A DNA stretch of 64,000 nucleotides from Azospirillum doebereinerae (GTDB taxonomy: Bacteria > Pseudomonadota > Alphaproteobacteria > Azospirillales > Azospirillaceae). Below are positions 17,691-26,429 of this stretch, piece after piece (the first letter of the stretch is position 1; each line of letters begins with the position of its first letter). The notes beneath the pieces are model-generated. The model did not search any database. It was not told the origin of the DNA and saw nothing but the letters and a program-made list of their open reading frames with translations. The DNA lies in assembly GCF_003989665.1 (NCBI RefSeq), contig NZ_RZIJ01000006.1, forward strand, positions 1 through 64,000, written 5' to 3'. The translations under genes and the position numbers were made by a program.

Positions 17691-20456
17691 TCAGCGCTCC
17701 TGCTTGGGCAGGAACAGGACGCCCAGCGCCAGCAGCGCCGGGACGAAGGCGGCGGTCGCGGCGATGAAGGGCAGCAGCTCCGTGAAGGACAGCCCCTTGG
17801 TGAAGGCGCCGACCGACAGCTTCAGGAAATAGGTGGTGGGGAACAGCGTGCCGATGGCGTGGGCCGGCCCCTCCAGCGTCGAGACCGGCTGCATCAGGCC
17901 GGAAAACTGCGTGGCCGGCATCATCGTCGTGATGGCGGTGCCGAACACCGCCGCGGTCTGCGTCGCCGTGAAGACCGAGATCAGCAGCCCCAGCGCCGTC
18001 GTTGCGCACACATAGACCAGCCCGCCCAGCACCAGCCCGGCCAGACTGCCCTTCACCGGAACGCCGAACAGCGCCACCGCCATCCCGATCATCAGCAGCA
18101 GGTTGACGCCGGCCAGCGCGATGTAGGGAAGCTGCTTGCCGAGCAGGAACTCCAGCCGCGTCACCGGGGTGACGTAGAGGTTGGTGATCGACCCCAGCTC
18201 CTTCTCGCGCACCACGCCGAGCGCCGCCAGGATCGCCGGGATGAAGACCAGCAGCAGCCCGATGTTGGCCGGAACCATCGCGTCGGCGCTGCGGAACGCC
18301 TGGTTGTAGCGGTAGCGCGTCTCGATCACGGCCACCCCCGGCGGGAGCGTCACCCCGGCCTGCCGCGCCCAGTCCTCGACGAATCGCTGGTGCAGGCCGG
18401 CGACATAGCCCTGGACGGTCTCGGCCCGGAAGGGCATGGCGCCGTCGACGCGGACCGACAGTTCCGGCACCCGCCCGCCACCATTGGAGCCGCCGAGGCC
18501 GCCGCGCCGCAGGTCCCGGCCGAAGCCGTCGGGGATCTCGATGGTCAGCACCGCCTCGGCGCGTTGCAGCCGCAGCGCCAGCGCGGCGGAATCGGCGGCG
18601 GGCGGGGTGGCGACGAAGCTGCGCGAGCCCTCGAACTGCTCGACATAGGCGCGGCTTTCCGGCGTGCGGTCGTGGTCGAGGACGGCGAAGCGCAAATTCT
18701 CGACGTCCATGGTGATGCCGAAGCCGAAGACCAGCATCAGCAGCACCGTGCCGAGCAGCGCCACCGTCAGCCGCACCGGGTCGCGCCGCAGCTCCAGCGA
18801 CTCCCGCCACGCATAGGCCAGCAGGCGGCGGGACGAGACGCCGCCGTCGCGCGGGCCGCCGGAAGGTCCGGCCTCCAACGGCGGGGCCGTCGCCGGGGCG
18901 GGGCTGTCCGCGTCGGCGCCATCCTGCGCCGCCTTGTCCGCCTGCCGCATGAAGCCGATGAAGGCGTCGTCGAGCGTCCGGGCCTGCTGCTGCCGGCGCA
19001 GCGCGTCGGGCGGGCCGGACGCGATGACCCGGCCGGCGCTCATGAAGGCGACGCGGTCGCAGCGCGCCGCCTCGTTCATGAAATGGGTGGAGACGAAGAT
19101 CGTCACCCCCCGGTCGCGCGACAGGGCGACCAGATCGCGCCAGAAGCGGTCGCGCGCCACCGGATCGACGCCCGAGGTCGGCTCGTCGAGGATCAGCAGC
19201 TCCGGCTCGTGCAGGACAGCGACGGCCAGCGACAGCCGCTGCCGCACACCGAGCGGCAGCCGGTCGGCCACCGCGTCGCCATAGCCCGCCAGCCCGAAGC
19301 GCTCCGTCAGCGGGCCGAGCCGGGCCGTGGCGGCGTCCAGCCCGAACAGCCGGGCGTGCAGGGCGAGGTTCTGGTTCACCGTCAGCTCGCCGTAGAGCGA
19401 GAAGGATTGCGCCATGTAGCCGACCCGCCGCCGCGCCTCGCGGTCGCCGGCATCGACCGGGGCGCCGAACAGGCGGGCCTCCCCGGCGCTGGCCGGCAGC
19501 AGGCCGGTCAGCATCTTCATGGTCGTGGTCTTGCCGCAGCCGTTGGAGCCGAGAAAGCCGAAGATCTCGCCCCGGCCGATGCGGAAGCTGACGTCCTCCA
19601 CGGCGGTGAAGTCGCCGAAACGGCGGGTCAGGCCGCGCGCCTCGATGGCCGGCGCGGCGCCGTCGATTTCGGGCGGGCGGGGCGGCACCACCAGCTTGGC
19701 GTGACCGCGCCGCACGGCCTCGGGCAGCAGGGCGATGAAGACGTCCTCCAGCGCCTCGGCGCCGTGGCGCGCCTTCAGGGCGGTCGGCGTGTCGGCGGCC
19801 AGCAGCCGCCCGGCGTTCATCATCACCACGCGGTCGAAGCGCTCCGCCTCGTCCATGTACGAGGTGGCGACCAGCACCGTCATACCCGGCCGCCCGGCGC
19901 GGATGCGGTCGATCAGCTCCCAGAACTGGCGGCGCGACAGCGGATCGACGCCGGTGGTCGGCTCGTCCAGGATCAGCAGGTCGGGGTCGTGCAGCAGGGC
20001 GCAGCACAGGCCGAGCTTCTGCTTCATGCCGCCCGACAGCTTGCCGGCCGGCCGGTCGGGAAAGGGGGCGAGGCCGGTCGCCTCCAGCAGGGCGCGGATG
20101 CGGGTGCGGCGGCGGGCGGCGTCTAGCCCGAACAGCCGGCCGAAGAACTGCAAATTCTCCGCGACGCTGAGGTCGGCGTAGAGGTTGCGGCCCAGACCCT
20201 GCGGCATGTAGGCGATGCGCGGTTGCAGCCGCGCCCGCCCGCGCCGGTCGCGCAGGTCGGTGCCGAGAACGCGGAATTCGCCGGCCTGAGGCTTCTTGGC
20301 CGTCGCGATCAGGCCGAGCAGGGTCGATTTGCCGACGCCGTCCGGGCCGATCACCGCGACGCTCTCCCCGGCCGCGATCTCCAGCCTGACGCCGTCCAAC
20401 GCCACGGTGCCGCCGTAGCGGTGGCCCACCGTCCGCAACGCGACCGCGACGGTCAC
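17691..20456 (-). CDS. rbbA: RbbA-like protein: two ABC ATPase domains fused to an ABC-2 permease
   Basis: 921 residues. ABC domain 1 (~5-235) has Walker A GPDGVGKST, signature LSGGMKQKLGL and Walker B LLILDEPTTGVDPLS. ABC domain 2 (~265-500) has Walker A GSNGCGKTTTM and Walker B LLILDEPTSGVDP, but its signature is degenerate (LPLGVRQRLSL, no SGG). Residues ~550-915 form a YhiI/YhhJ-like ABC-2 permease with FGFGITMDV in TM1 and RLEFLLGKQLPYI before the TM cluster. This matches the RbbA architecture, first described as a ribosome-associated ATPase in E. coli; the transport substrate is unknown. The start overlaps the HlyD stop by 4 nt (ATGA), showing translational coupling. Confidence 0.9.
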   Translation of the reverse strand: MTVAVALRTVGHRYGGTVALDGVRLEIAAGESVAVIGPDGVGKSTLLGLIATAKKPQAGEFRVLGTDLRDRRGRARLQPRIAYMPQGLGRNLYADLSVAENLQFFGRLFGLDAARRRTRIRALLEATGLAPFPDRPAGKLSGGMKQKLGLCCALLHDPDLLILDEPTTGVDPLSRRQFWELIDRIRAGRPGMTVLVATSYMDEAERFDRVVMMNAGRLLAADTPTALKARHGAEALEDVFIALLPEAVRRGHAKLVVPPRPPEIDGAAPAIEARGLTRRFGDFTAVEDVSFRIGRGEIFGFLGSNGCGKTTTMKMLTGLLPASAGEARLFGAPVDAGDREARRRVGYMAQSFSLYGELTVNQNLALHARLFGLDAATARLGPLTERFGLAGYGDAVADRLPLGVRQRLSLAVAVLHEPELLILDEPTSGVDPVARDRFWRDLVALSRDRGVTIFVSTHFMNEAARCDRVAFMSAGRVIASGPPDALRRQQQARTLDDAFIGFMRQADKAAQDGADADSPAPATAPPLEAGPSGGPRDGGVSSRRLLAYAWRESLELRRDPVRLTVALLGTVLLMLVFGFGITMDVENLRFAVLDHDRTPESRAYVEQFEGSRSFVATPPAADSAALALRLQRAEAVLTIEIPDGFGRDLRRGGLGGSNGGGRVPELSVRVDGAMPFRAETVQGYVAGLHQRFVEDWARQAGVTLPPGVAVIETRYRYNQAFRSADAMVPANIGLLLVFIPAILAALGVVREKELGSITNLYVTPVTRLEFLLGKQLPYIALAGVNLLLMIGMAVALFGVPVKGSLAGLVLGGLVYVCATTALGLLISVFTATQTAAVFGTAITTMMPATQFSGLMQPVSTLEGPAHAIGTLFPTTYFLKLSVGAFTKGLSFTELLPFIAATAAFVPALLALGVLFLPKQER

Positions 20457-21460
20457 GACCCGGCCCCCTCCGCCGCCGGCCGGGTCAGGCGCGATTCCAG
20501 CCAGTCCGGCCAGGCGGCGGCGGGGTCGAGCTTCACGTAGGCGACGCCGGTGACGCCGGTCTTGACCCGCTCGGCGTAGCGGGCGACCAGCGCCTCGGGC
20601 ACGCGGGCCTTCACGCGGAACATCATGCGGTCGCGCTCGGTCCGGGTCTCCACCTGCTTGGGCGTGAACTGGGCGCGCGGCGCCACGAAGGTGACCGAGG
20701 CCGGGATCGCCAGATCGGGCCGGGCGTCGAGCAGCAGGCGCGCCTCCGCCCCCAGCGCCAGATTGCCGGCCGTGTCGGTGGGAAGGAAGAACGTCATGTA
20801 GACGTTGCCGAGATCGAGCAGCGTCGCCGCCTTGCCGCCGGCCGCCAGCACCTCGCCCGGCTCGGCGAGGCGGTAGAGCACGCGCGCCTTGCGCGGCGCC
20901 TTCAGCACCCCGTCGCCGACGAGGTCGCGCAGGCGGTCGGCGTCGGCCGCGGCGGCGGCGATGGCCTCCACGGCGCTGGCGGCGTGGCTCCTGGCGGCGG
21001 CCAGCGCCGCCTCGGCGGTGCCGAGCTGGTTGCGCGCCTGATCGACCCGCTGCTGCGCGACATGGCCCTTGCCGAACAGCACCAGCGCCCGCTCCATCTC
21101 CTTGGCGGCGAAGGCGGCCTCGCTGGCGCGCTGGGCGATCAGCGCGTTGGCCTCGTCGCAGGACTGCCGGGACTGGCGCAGCAGCGCCTCGGCCGATCGG
21201 AGCTGGGCTTCGAGGTCGCGGGTGTCCAGGGTCGCGACGACGGCCCCGGCCTCCACCAGATCGCCCTCCTCGACGGGGATGGTCAGGACGCGGGCGGCGA
21301 ACTTGGTGGCGACGTCGATCTCGTTCGCCTCGATCCGCCCGTTCCCGGAGGCGAAGCCGCCGGGCAGCCGGTTGCCCTGCATCGCCCGGTAGCCGTAGAC
21401 CCCCGCCGCCCCGAGCAGCGCCAGCAGCGCGACGGCCAGGAGAACGCGCTTCAGGGTCAT
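20453..21460 (-). CDS. HlyD-family periplasmic adaptor (YhiI-like)
   Basis: 335 residues. The N-terminal signal anchor VLLAVALLALLGAAGVYGY (~5-24) is followed by the first half-lipoyl segment GNGRIEANEIDVATKFAARV, a coiled coil of about 100 residues (RSAEALLRQSRQSCDEANAL to ADADRLRDLV), the second lipoyl half VLKAPRKARVLYRLAEPGEV and a beta-barrel tail. It would connect the RbbA-type inner-membrane exporter to an outer-membrane channel; no TolC-like gene is nearby. Start and stop each overlap the neighbours by 4 nt (ATGA), so upstream hydrolase, adaptor and ATPase are translationally coupled. Confidence 0.92.
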   Translation of the reverse strand: MTLKRVLLAVALLALLGAAGVYGYRAMQGNRLPGGFASGNGRIEANEIDVATKFAARVLTIPVEEGDLVEAGAVVATLDTRDLEAQLRSAEALLRQSRQSCDEANALIAQRASEAAFAAKEMERALVLFGKGHVAQQRVDQARNQLGTAEAALAAARSHAASAVEAIAAAAADADRLRDLVGDGVLKAPRKARVLYRLAEPGEVLAAGGKAATLLDLGNVYMTFFLPTDTAGNLALGAEARLLLDARPDLAIPASVTFVAPRAQFTPKQVETRTERDRMMFRVKARVPEALVARYAERVKTGVTGVAYVKLDPAAAWPDWLESRLTRPAAEGAGS

Positions 21461-23058
21461 CGCCGTTCCCCCTCGGACGATCCGGTGGCCAGCGCCTTCT
21501 GGACGCCGGCGAGGATGCGCTCGCGCGCCGCGTCGTCGGGAGCCGTGTCGAGCGCCCGGCCCAGCGACAGCAGCGCCTGGGCGTAGCGGTTGTGCCAGTC
21601 GCTGCCGGCCATGGCCGGGGGCGCGAGCCGGGCCGGCGCCTGGCTGCGGGCCTGCGGCCGCGCCGCCGTCAGGTCGGCGGTGTCGTCCAGGGCGGGCAGG
21701 GCGACGGCATCCTCCGCCCAGCCGCGCTCCCGCAGGGACTGCCGGATCGAGGCGCGCGCCTCCTCCTCGCCATGGACCAGGAAGAGGCCGTGTTCGACGC
21801 CCCGGCGCGCCTCGACCCAGGCCAGCAGGGCGGAGCGGTCGGCGTGGCCGGAATAGACGTCGATCGAGCGGATGCGGGCGCGGACCTGGATTTCCTCGCC
21901 ATGGATGCGGACGCGCGGCACGCCCTGCTGAAGCACGCGGCCCAGGGTGCCGGGCGCCTGATAGCCGACCAGCAGCACGCTGTCCTGCGGCCGCCACAGC
22001 CGGTTCTTGAGGTGGTGGCGGACCCGGCCGGCGTCGCACATGCCGCTCGCCGCCATGATGATGGCGCCGCCGCTGATCGTGTTCAGCCGCTGGCTTTCGG
22101 ACACGCTGCGCGCATGGTGGAAATTGGCGCGGGTGAAGGGGTCGCCCTCGGTCTCCAGATCGTCGAGATGGCGGCGGAACACCCCCGTCACCGCATCGGC
22201 GAGCGGGGAGTCGAGGAAGACGTCCACCAGCGGCAACTGTCCGGTGTCGAACAGCCGGTCGAGGTCGTAGAGCAACTCCTGCGTGCGCTCCACGGCGAAG
22301 ACCGGGATGACCAGGGTCCCGCCGGCGGCCAGCGCCGCCTTCACCTCGTCGCGCAGCAGGGACTGCCGGGCCGTCTCGTCCAGATCGGCGCGGTCGCGGT
22401 CGCCGTAGGTGGTCTCCAGCACCAGCCAGTCGGGCCGTTCCGGTCCCTCGGCGTCGGCGTGGAAGCTCTTGCCGCCGGGACCGAGGTCGCCGGAGAACAG
22501 GATGGTGACCGGCTTTTCCCCCGGCCCGCCCGCCACCTCGACTTCGATGGAGGCCGAGCCCAGGATGTGGCCGGCGTGCCAGAAGCGGGCGCGCAGGCCG
22601 GGCAGGATTTCGACCCAGCGGTCGTAATCGACCCGCCGCAGCCGCCGCAGCGAACGGATGGCGTCGTCCTGCGTGTAGATCGGCTGGACGGCGGGGCGGC
22701 CGCGCTGGCGGTTGCGGTGGTTCAGCCGCTCGACCTCGGTCTCCTGGATGTAGCCGCTGTCGGGCAGCATGAACTCCAGGAGGTCAGCCGTTCCGCCGGT
22801 GGCGTGGATCCGCCCCCGGAATCCCGACTTGGTCAGCTTCGGCAGCAGCCCGGAATGGTCGATGTGGGCGTGGGTCAGCAGCACCGCCGCGATCGCGGCG
22901 GGATCGAAGGGGAAGGGGCGGTAGTTCAGCTCCTTGATCGTCTTGGTGCCCTGGAACATCCCGCAATCGACCAGGATGGCGCCCCTGGGGGTGTCGAGAC
23001 GGAAGCAGGAGCCGGTCACGGTTCCGGCCGCGCCGTGAAAGGTCAGGGCAAGCTTCAT
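21457..23058 (-). CDS. beta-CASP family metallo-beta-lactamase-fold hydrolase (RNase/exonuclease-like)
   Basis: 533 residues from ATG 23058, with a strong ribosome site (GGAGAGGACGCA). The MBL zinc motif is THAHIDHSG (HxHxDH). Further ligands lie in WHAGHILGSA and FSGDLG. The beta-CASP insert contains FAVERTQELLYDL, and the RMMBL tail has YSGHADRSALLAW. This is the architecture of CPSF-73/RNase J-like enzymes of the Ysh1/YsiA-type 'MBL fold exonuclease' group. A C-terminal extension of about 80 residues (Ala/Pro-rich linker, then DWHNRYAQALLSLG) is unlike the core. RNA is the likely substrate by family, not proven. It is the second gene of the operon, 32 nt after the phosphorylase and overlapping hlyD by 4 nt. 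Confidence 0.9.
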   Translation of the reverse strand: MKLALTFHGAAGTVTGSCFRLDTPRGAILVDCGMFQGTKTIKELNYRPFPFDPAAIAAVLLTHAHIDHSGLLPKLTKSGFRGRIHATGGTADLLEFMLPDSGYIQETEVERLNHRNRQRGRPAVQPIYTQDDAIRSLRRLRRVDYDRWVEILPGLRARFWHAGHILGSASIEVEVAGGPGEKPVTILFSGDLGPGGKSFHADAEGPERPDWLVLETTYGDRDRADLDETARQSLLRDEVKAALAAGGTLVIPVFAVERTQELLYDLDRLFDTGQLPLVDVFLDSPLADAVTGVFRRHLDDLETEGDPFTRANFHHARSVSESQRLNTISGGAIIMAASGMCDAGRVRHHLKNRLWRPQDSVLLVGYQAPGTLGRVLQQGVPRVRIHGEEIQVRARIRSIDVYSGHADRSALLAWVEARRGVEHGLFLVHGEEEARASIRQSLRERGWAEDAVALPALDDTADLTAARPQARSQAPARLAPPAMAGSDWHNRYAQALLSLGRALDTAPDDAARERILAGVQKALATGSSEGERR

Positions 23059-23090
23059 TGCGTCCTCTCCCTCTTTCAATGTCCGGCGCG

Positions 23091-24581
23091 TCAGGTCACA
23101 AGGACGACCCCGCAATCCTCGGCGGCATGGGCCTGGGCGAAGGTGAAATCGGCGTTGGTGCCGGCGTGGATGCGGTACAGCGGCTCCCCCTTGCGCACCC
23201 GGTCACCGACCTTGCGCAGCAGGTCGATGCCGGCCCCCTTGTCGTTCGGCGCGCCGGCCAGCCGGGCGATGCGGGCGATCCGGTAGCAGTCGAGTGCGCC
23301 GACCACCCCGTCGGCGGCGGCCGGCACCTCGGCCACCAGCGATCCCAGCCGGGCGGCGGCGGGCGGCGGCCCCTGTATCGCCATGATCCGTTCCATCGCC
23401 GCCAGCGCCGCGCCGGAATCGAGCAGCCGGCGCGCCAGCGCCTCGCCCGCTCCACCCCGCACCGCCGGATCGAATTCGAGGATGCGGCCGGCGAGATGCA
23501 GCGCCCGGTCCCGCAGGTCCTGCGGGGCGTCGGCCGCGCCGCGCAGGACCGCCATCACGTCGCGCGCCTCCAGCACCGGGCCGATGCCACGGCCGACCGG
23601 CTGGGAGCCGTCGGTGATCGCCACCTCCAGAACCAGGCCGAGTTGGTCGCCGATGTGCTCGAACAGCTTGCGCAGCCGCACCGCCTCGCCGGCCGACCGG
23701 ATCTTGGCGGTGGGGCCGACCGGGATGTCGATCAGCAGATGGCTCGACCCCGCCGCCGCCTTCTTCGAGAGGATGGAGGCGACGAGTTGCTCGCGGGTGT
23801 CGATGGCGAGCGGCCGCTCGACCGAGATCAGGATGTCGTCGGCCGGCGACAGCCGGACATGGCCGCCCCAGACCAGGCAGCCCTTCGCCTCGCGCACCAG
23901 TTCCTGCATGCGGTCCATCGGCACGTCGACGTTGGCCAGCACCTCCATCGTGTCGGCGGTGCCGGCGGGGGAGGTGATGGCGCGCGACGAGGTTTTCGGG
24001 ATCGGCAGCCCATGCGCGGCGACGATGGGCACCACGATCATCGAGGTGCGGTTGCCGGGAATCCCGCCGATGCAATGCTTGTCGGCGATGGGACTCAGCC
24101 CCTTCCAGTCCAGCCGCGCCCCCACCGCGATCATGGCGCGGGTCAGGCCGAGCACCTCCGCCGTGGTCATGAAGCTGGCGCAGGCGATCAGGAAGGCGGC
24201 GATTTCGATCTTGGCGTAGCGATGGCCGGCGATGTCGCGGATCACCGCCGCGAGGTCCGCCTCGCCGAGCGCCCGGCCCGCCACCTTGGCGCGGACCAGC
24301 TCGAAGCTTTCCGGCGGGGTCGGCGGAACGAGATGGACCGGCGTGCCCTCGGGCAGGCCGAGATGGCGGAAGGCCGGCCCCGACAGGCCGATCTCGTCGG
24401 GTCCGAGGATCGCCGGATCGTCGACGATGTTGAGCACGGCCAGCAGCGACCGCGCGTCCTTGCGCACCTCCACCCGGCCCAGCCCGAGGAACTCCTCGGC
24501 GTGATGGCGGGTGCAGTTGCGGTTCAGGAAGGCGACGTTCTCCCGGACGGTGTCGATCGCCAGATGACGGAGCGTCAGCAT
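23091..24581 (-). CDS. thymidine phosphorylase, archaeal type (AMP phosphorylase-like)
   Basis: 496 residues from ATG 24581, longer than E. coli DeoA (~440). The extra N-terminal ~85-residue barrel ([18 protein letters not shown] to GTPVHLVPP) is the AMPpase_N-type domain of archaeal AMP phosphorylase. The glycosyltransferase core has [20 protein letters not shown], the phosphate/nucleoside site, and [12 protein letters not shown]. The C-terminal PYNP-like domain ends with [19 protein letters not shown]. The family phosphorolyses nucleosides or nucleoside 5'-monophosphates; archaeal members make ribose 1,5-bisphosphate for a Rubisco salvage path, but no Rubisco or R15P isomerase lies here, so the natural substrate is open. 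It is the first gene of the five-gene minus-strand operon, with a perfect TTGAC-N4-GTCAA box 180 nt upstream. Confidence 0.88.
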   Translation of the reverse strand: MLTLRHLAIDTVRENVAFLNRNCTRHHAEEFLGLGRVEVRKDARSLLAVLNIVDDPAILGPDEIGLSGPAFRHLGLPEGTPVHLVPPTPPESFELVRAKVAGRALGEADLAAVIRDIAGHRYAKIEIAAFLIACASFMTTAEVLGLTRAMIAVGARLDWKGLSPIADKHCIGGIPGNRTSMIVVPIVAAHGLPIPKTSSRAITSPAGTADTMEVLANVDVPMDRMQELVREAKGCLVWGGHVRLSPADDILISVERPLAIDTREQLVASILSKKAAAGSSHLLIDIPVGPTAKIRSAGEAVRLRKLFEHIGDQLGLVLEVAITDGSQPVGRGIGPVLEARDVMAVLRGAADAPQDLRDRALHLAGRILEFDPAVRGGAGEALARRLLDSGAALAAMERIMAIQGPPPAAARLGSLVAEVPAAADGVVGALDCYRIARIARLAGAPNDKGAGIDLLRKVGDRVRKGEPLYRIHAGTNADFTFAQAHAAEDCGVVLVT

Positions 24582-24755
24582 GGCCGCCCTCCGCCCCGAT
24601 GGCACCGCGCGACGGACTGGCCGATCGTGCTTTCATCCGGCCCGTCATCAAGCCGCACGCGGCCAAGCGGATCCGGGATCGTCTCGCCACCCATGGGACC
24701 TCCCACCGTCCCTGTGCATCGTCTGCCCAGGATGGGCTTCTCCCGTAGGGCGGCA

Positions 24756-24769
24756 TTGACCTGGGTCAA
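24756..24769. promoter_or_regulatory. FNR/ANR-type box, perfect palindrome, upstream of phosphorylase operon
   Basis: TTGACCTGGGTCAA is a perfect TTGAC-N4-GTCAA palindrome. It lies between the hsp20 stop (24832) and the phosphorylase start (24581), both on the minus strand, so it can only serve the phosphorylase operon. Confidence 0.7.
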
Positions 24770-24831
24770 GACACGGGCCGACCGGCCCCCGGACCGCGCC
24801 GGGAAGCCGGTGCCGGCCCGCCCCCCGGCCG

Positions 24832-25419
24832 TCAAGCGCCGGTGATTTCGATCCTGCGCTTGGCCGGCAGGCTGGCCTCGGTCTTCGGCAGCGTGACGGT
24901 GAGCACGCCGTTCCGCAGGCTGGCGGCGATGCGGTCGCTGGCGACGTTGGCCGGCAGTTGGAACGAGCGCATGCACAGGCCGTAACGCCGTTCGGAGAAA
25001 TAACGGTTCCGTTCCTTCTCTTCCTTTTCCTCCTTCTTCTCGGCCTTGATCGTCAGGATCTGGTCCTGGAGGGTGACGTCGACGTCCTTGTCCTCCATAC
25101 CGGGCATTTCGAGAGTGACCCGGTACTCGGTTTCACGCTCGTCGACCTCGGCCGCCGGCATGATGGCGTTCATCTGGCCGTCCGTGCGCAGCAGCGGCTC
25201 CATCTCGAACAGCGGCCGGCGGCTCCACAGGGTCCAGGGCGAGCGGAACATGGACGACGCCTCGTCGAACAGGCGGTCGAACTCGCTGCGCAGCGCCAGG
25301 AAGGGGTGCCGGTTGCGTTCGGCCAACGCGCCGGCCGCCAGACTGGTGGGGGCGGCGGTGGTCTGGCCGGTGGCCTGGAGATCCTGCTTGGGCTTTTCCG
25401 TTGTGGTCGTGGTTGCCAT
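24832..25419 (-). CDS. Hsp20/alpha-crystallin small heat-shock protein
   Basis: 195 residues from ATG 25419 (ribosome site AAGGAGGACGTC). The N-terminal arm (~1-80) is Thr/Ala-rich and then aromatic (LFDEASSMFRSPWTLWSRR). The alpha-crystallin domain (~85-190) contains EYRVTLEMPGMEDKDVDVT, a Lys/Glu-rich KAEKKEEKEEKERNRYFSE segment and the closing block LRNGVLTVTLPKTEAS. It is an ATP-independent holdase chaperone. The canonical C-terminal I-x-I/V motif is represented only loosely by RRIEITGA. It is a single-gene unit, divergent from the BON-USP pair; the FNR-type box at 25503 is 90 nt upstream. No ROSE-like thermosensor is obvious in the short leader. Confidence 0.95.
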   Translation of the reverse strand: MATTTTTEKPKQDLQATGQTTAAPTSLAAGALAERNRHPFLALRSEFDRLFDEASSMFRSPWTLWSRRPLFEMEPLLRTDGQMNAIMPAAEVDERETEYRVTLEMPGMEDKDVDVTLQDQILTIKAEKKEEKEEKERNRYFSERRYGLCMRSFQLPANVASDRIAASLRNGVLTVTLPKTEASLPAKRRIEITGA

Positions 25420-25502
25420 GACGTCCTCCTTGGATGCTTGGCTGTGCGGTCGGTGGTGCGACGGCACGGCAGCCTCTATCCGCCTTGGGAGGGGAGGGTG
25501 CG

Positions 25503-25516
25503 TTAACCTGGATCAA
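25503..25516. promoter_or_regulatory. FNR/ANR-type box upstream of hsp20
   Basis: TTAACCTGGATCAA (TTaAc-CTGG-ATCAA) is centred 90 nt upstream of the hsp20 start at 25419 and 119 nt from the BON-side box. Confidence 0.65.
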
Positions 25517-25621
25517 TCCCCCGCCTTTGAGCGGAACGGAGCGCCGTCCGACGCCGCGCGGGGCTTTCGAAGGGCGCTTCCCGTCCTACCCCGTTTGAGG
25601 AGTCCGCCGACAAGCCCCCGG

Positions 25622-25635
25622 TTGATCTGCGTTAA
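25622..25635. promoter_or_regulatory. FNR/ANR-type box upstream of BON-domain gene
   Basis: TTGATCTGCGTTAA (TTGAT-CTGC-GTtAA) is centred 88 nt upstream of ATG 25717. With the hsp20 box it gives each divergent unit its own site. Confidence 0.65.
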
Positions 25636-25716
25636 TGGCCCATCGAACCCGACGGTCGAGAGTGGGGCCGGTCATCAGCGCGATGCGCATCGCTTCAACG
25701 CATCAAGGAGGCAATC

Positions 25717-26364
25717 ATGACCGACCTGAGCTTGCGCCAACTGATCCTCGACGAACTGGAGTTCGAACCCAGCATCAACGCCGCGAACATTGGCGTGGCC
25801 GTCAACGACGGCGTCGCCACCCTGACCGGCCATGTGGCGACCTATGCGGAGAAGATCGCCGTCGAAACCGCGGTGCGGCGCGTGAAGGGGGTGCGGGGGA
25901 TCGCACAGGAGATGGAGGTCCGTTACCCCCGGTCGAACCGGACGAGCGACGAGGACATCGCGAAACGGGCCTTGAACCTGCTCAGCTGGGACGTTCTGGT
26001 GCCCAAGGACAGCGTGCAGGTCAAGGTTCAGGACGGCTTGATCACCTTGACCGGCACGGTCGAGTGGCAGTTCCAGAAGAAGGCCGCCGGGGACGCCGTC
26101 CACCGGCTCGACTCCATCAAGGGCATTTTCAACCAGATCGCCGTCAAGCCGCACGCGAGCTCCGCCGACGTGAAAAATCGGATCGAGGACGCGCTGAAGC
26201 GCAACGCCGAAGTCGAATCCGAGGGGATCCGCGTGAAGGTGGACGGCGACAAGGTCATCCTCGAGGGCAAGGTCCGGGCCTGGTACGAGCGGCAGGTGGC
26301 CGAGAGCGCGGCGTGGTCCGCCCCCGGCGTGAACGTCGTCGACGACCGTCTCGGCGTCGCCTAG
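25717..26364 (+). CDS. triple BON-domain protein (OsmY-like, no signal peptide)
   Basis: 215 residues with ribosome site AAGGAGGCAATC. Three BON modules occupy ~4-70 (VAVNDGVATLTGHVATYAEK), ~78-145 (VKVQDGLITLTGTVEWQFQK) and ~148-215 (VKVDGDKVILEGKVRAWYER). Each has the G-x-V-x-L-x-G-x-V pattern. Unlike OsmY it has no signal peptide, so a cytoplasmic location is likely. BON domains bind phospholipid or protein surfaces; the role here is unknown but the family is strongly tied to osmotic and stationary stress. The USP at 26430 follows after 65 nt, probably in the same unit. Confidence 0.92.
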   Translation: MTDLSLRQLILDELEFEPSINAANIGVAVNDGVATLTGHVATYAEKIAVETAVRRVKGVRGIAQEMEVRYPRSNRTSDEDIAKRALNLLSWDVLVPKDSVQVKVQDGLITLTGTVEWQFQKKAAGDAVHRLDSIKGIFNQIAVKPHASSADVKNRIEDALKRNAEVESEGIRVKVDGDKVILEGKVRAWYERQVAESAAWSAPGVNVVDDRLGVA

Positions 26365-26429
26365 GCCAAGCTTCGAGGGCGCCGGGCTTCTCACGCACCG
26401 GCGCCCCCGCTTTCGCGAGGGAGATGACG

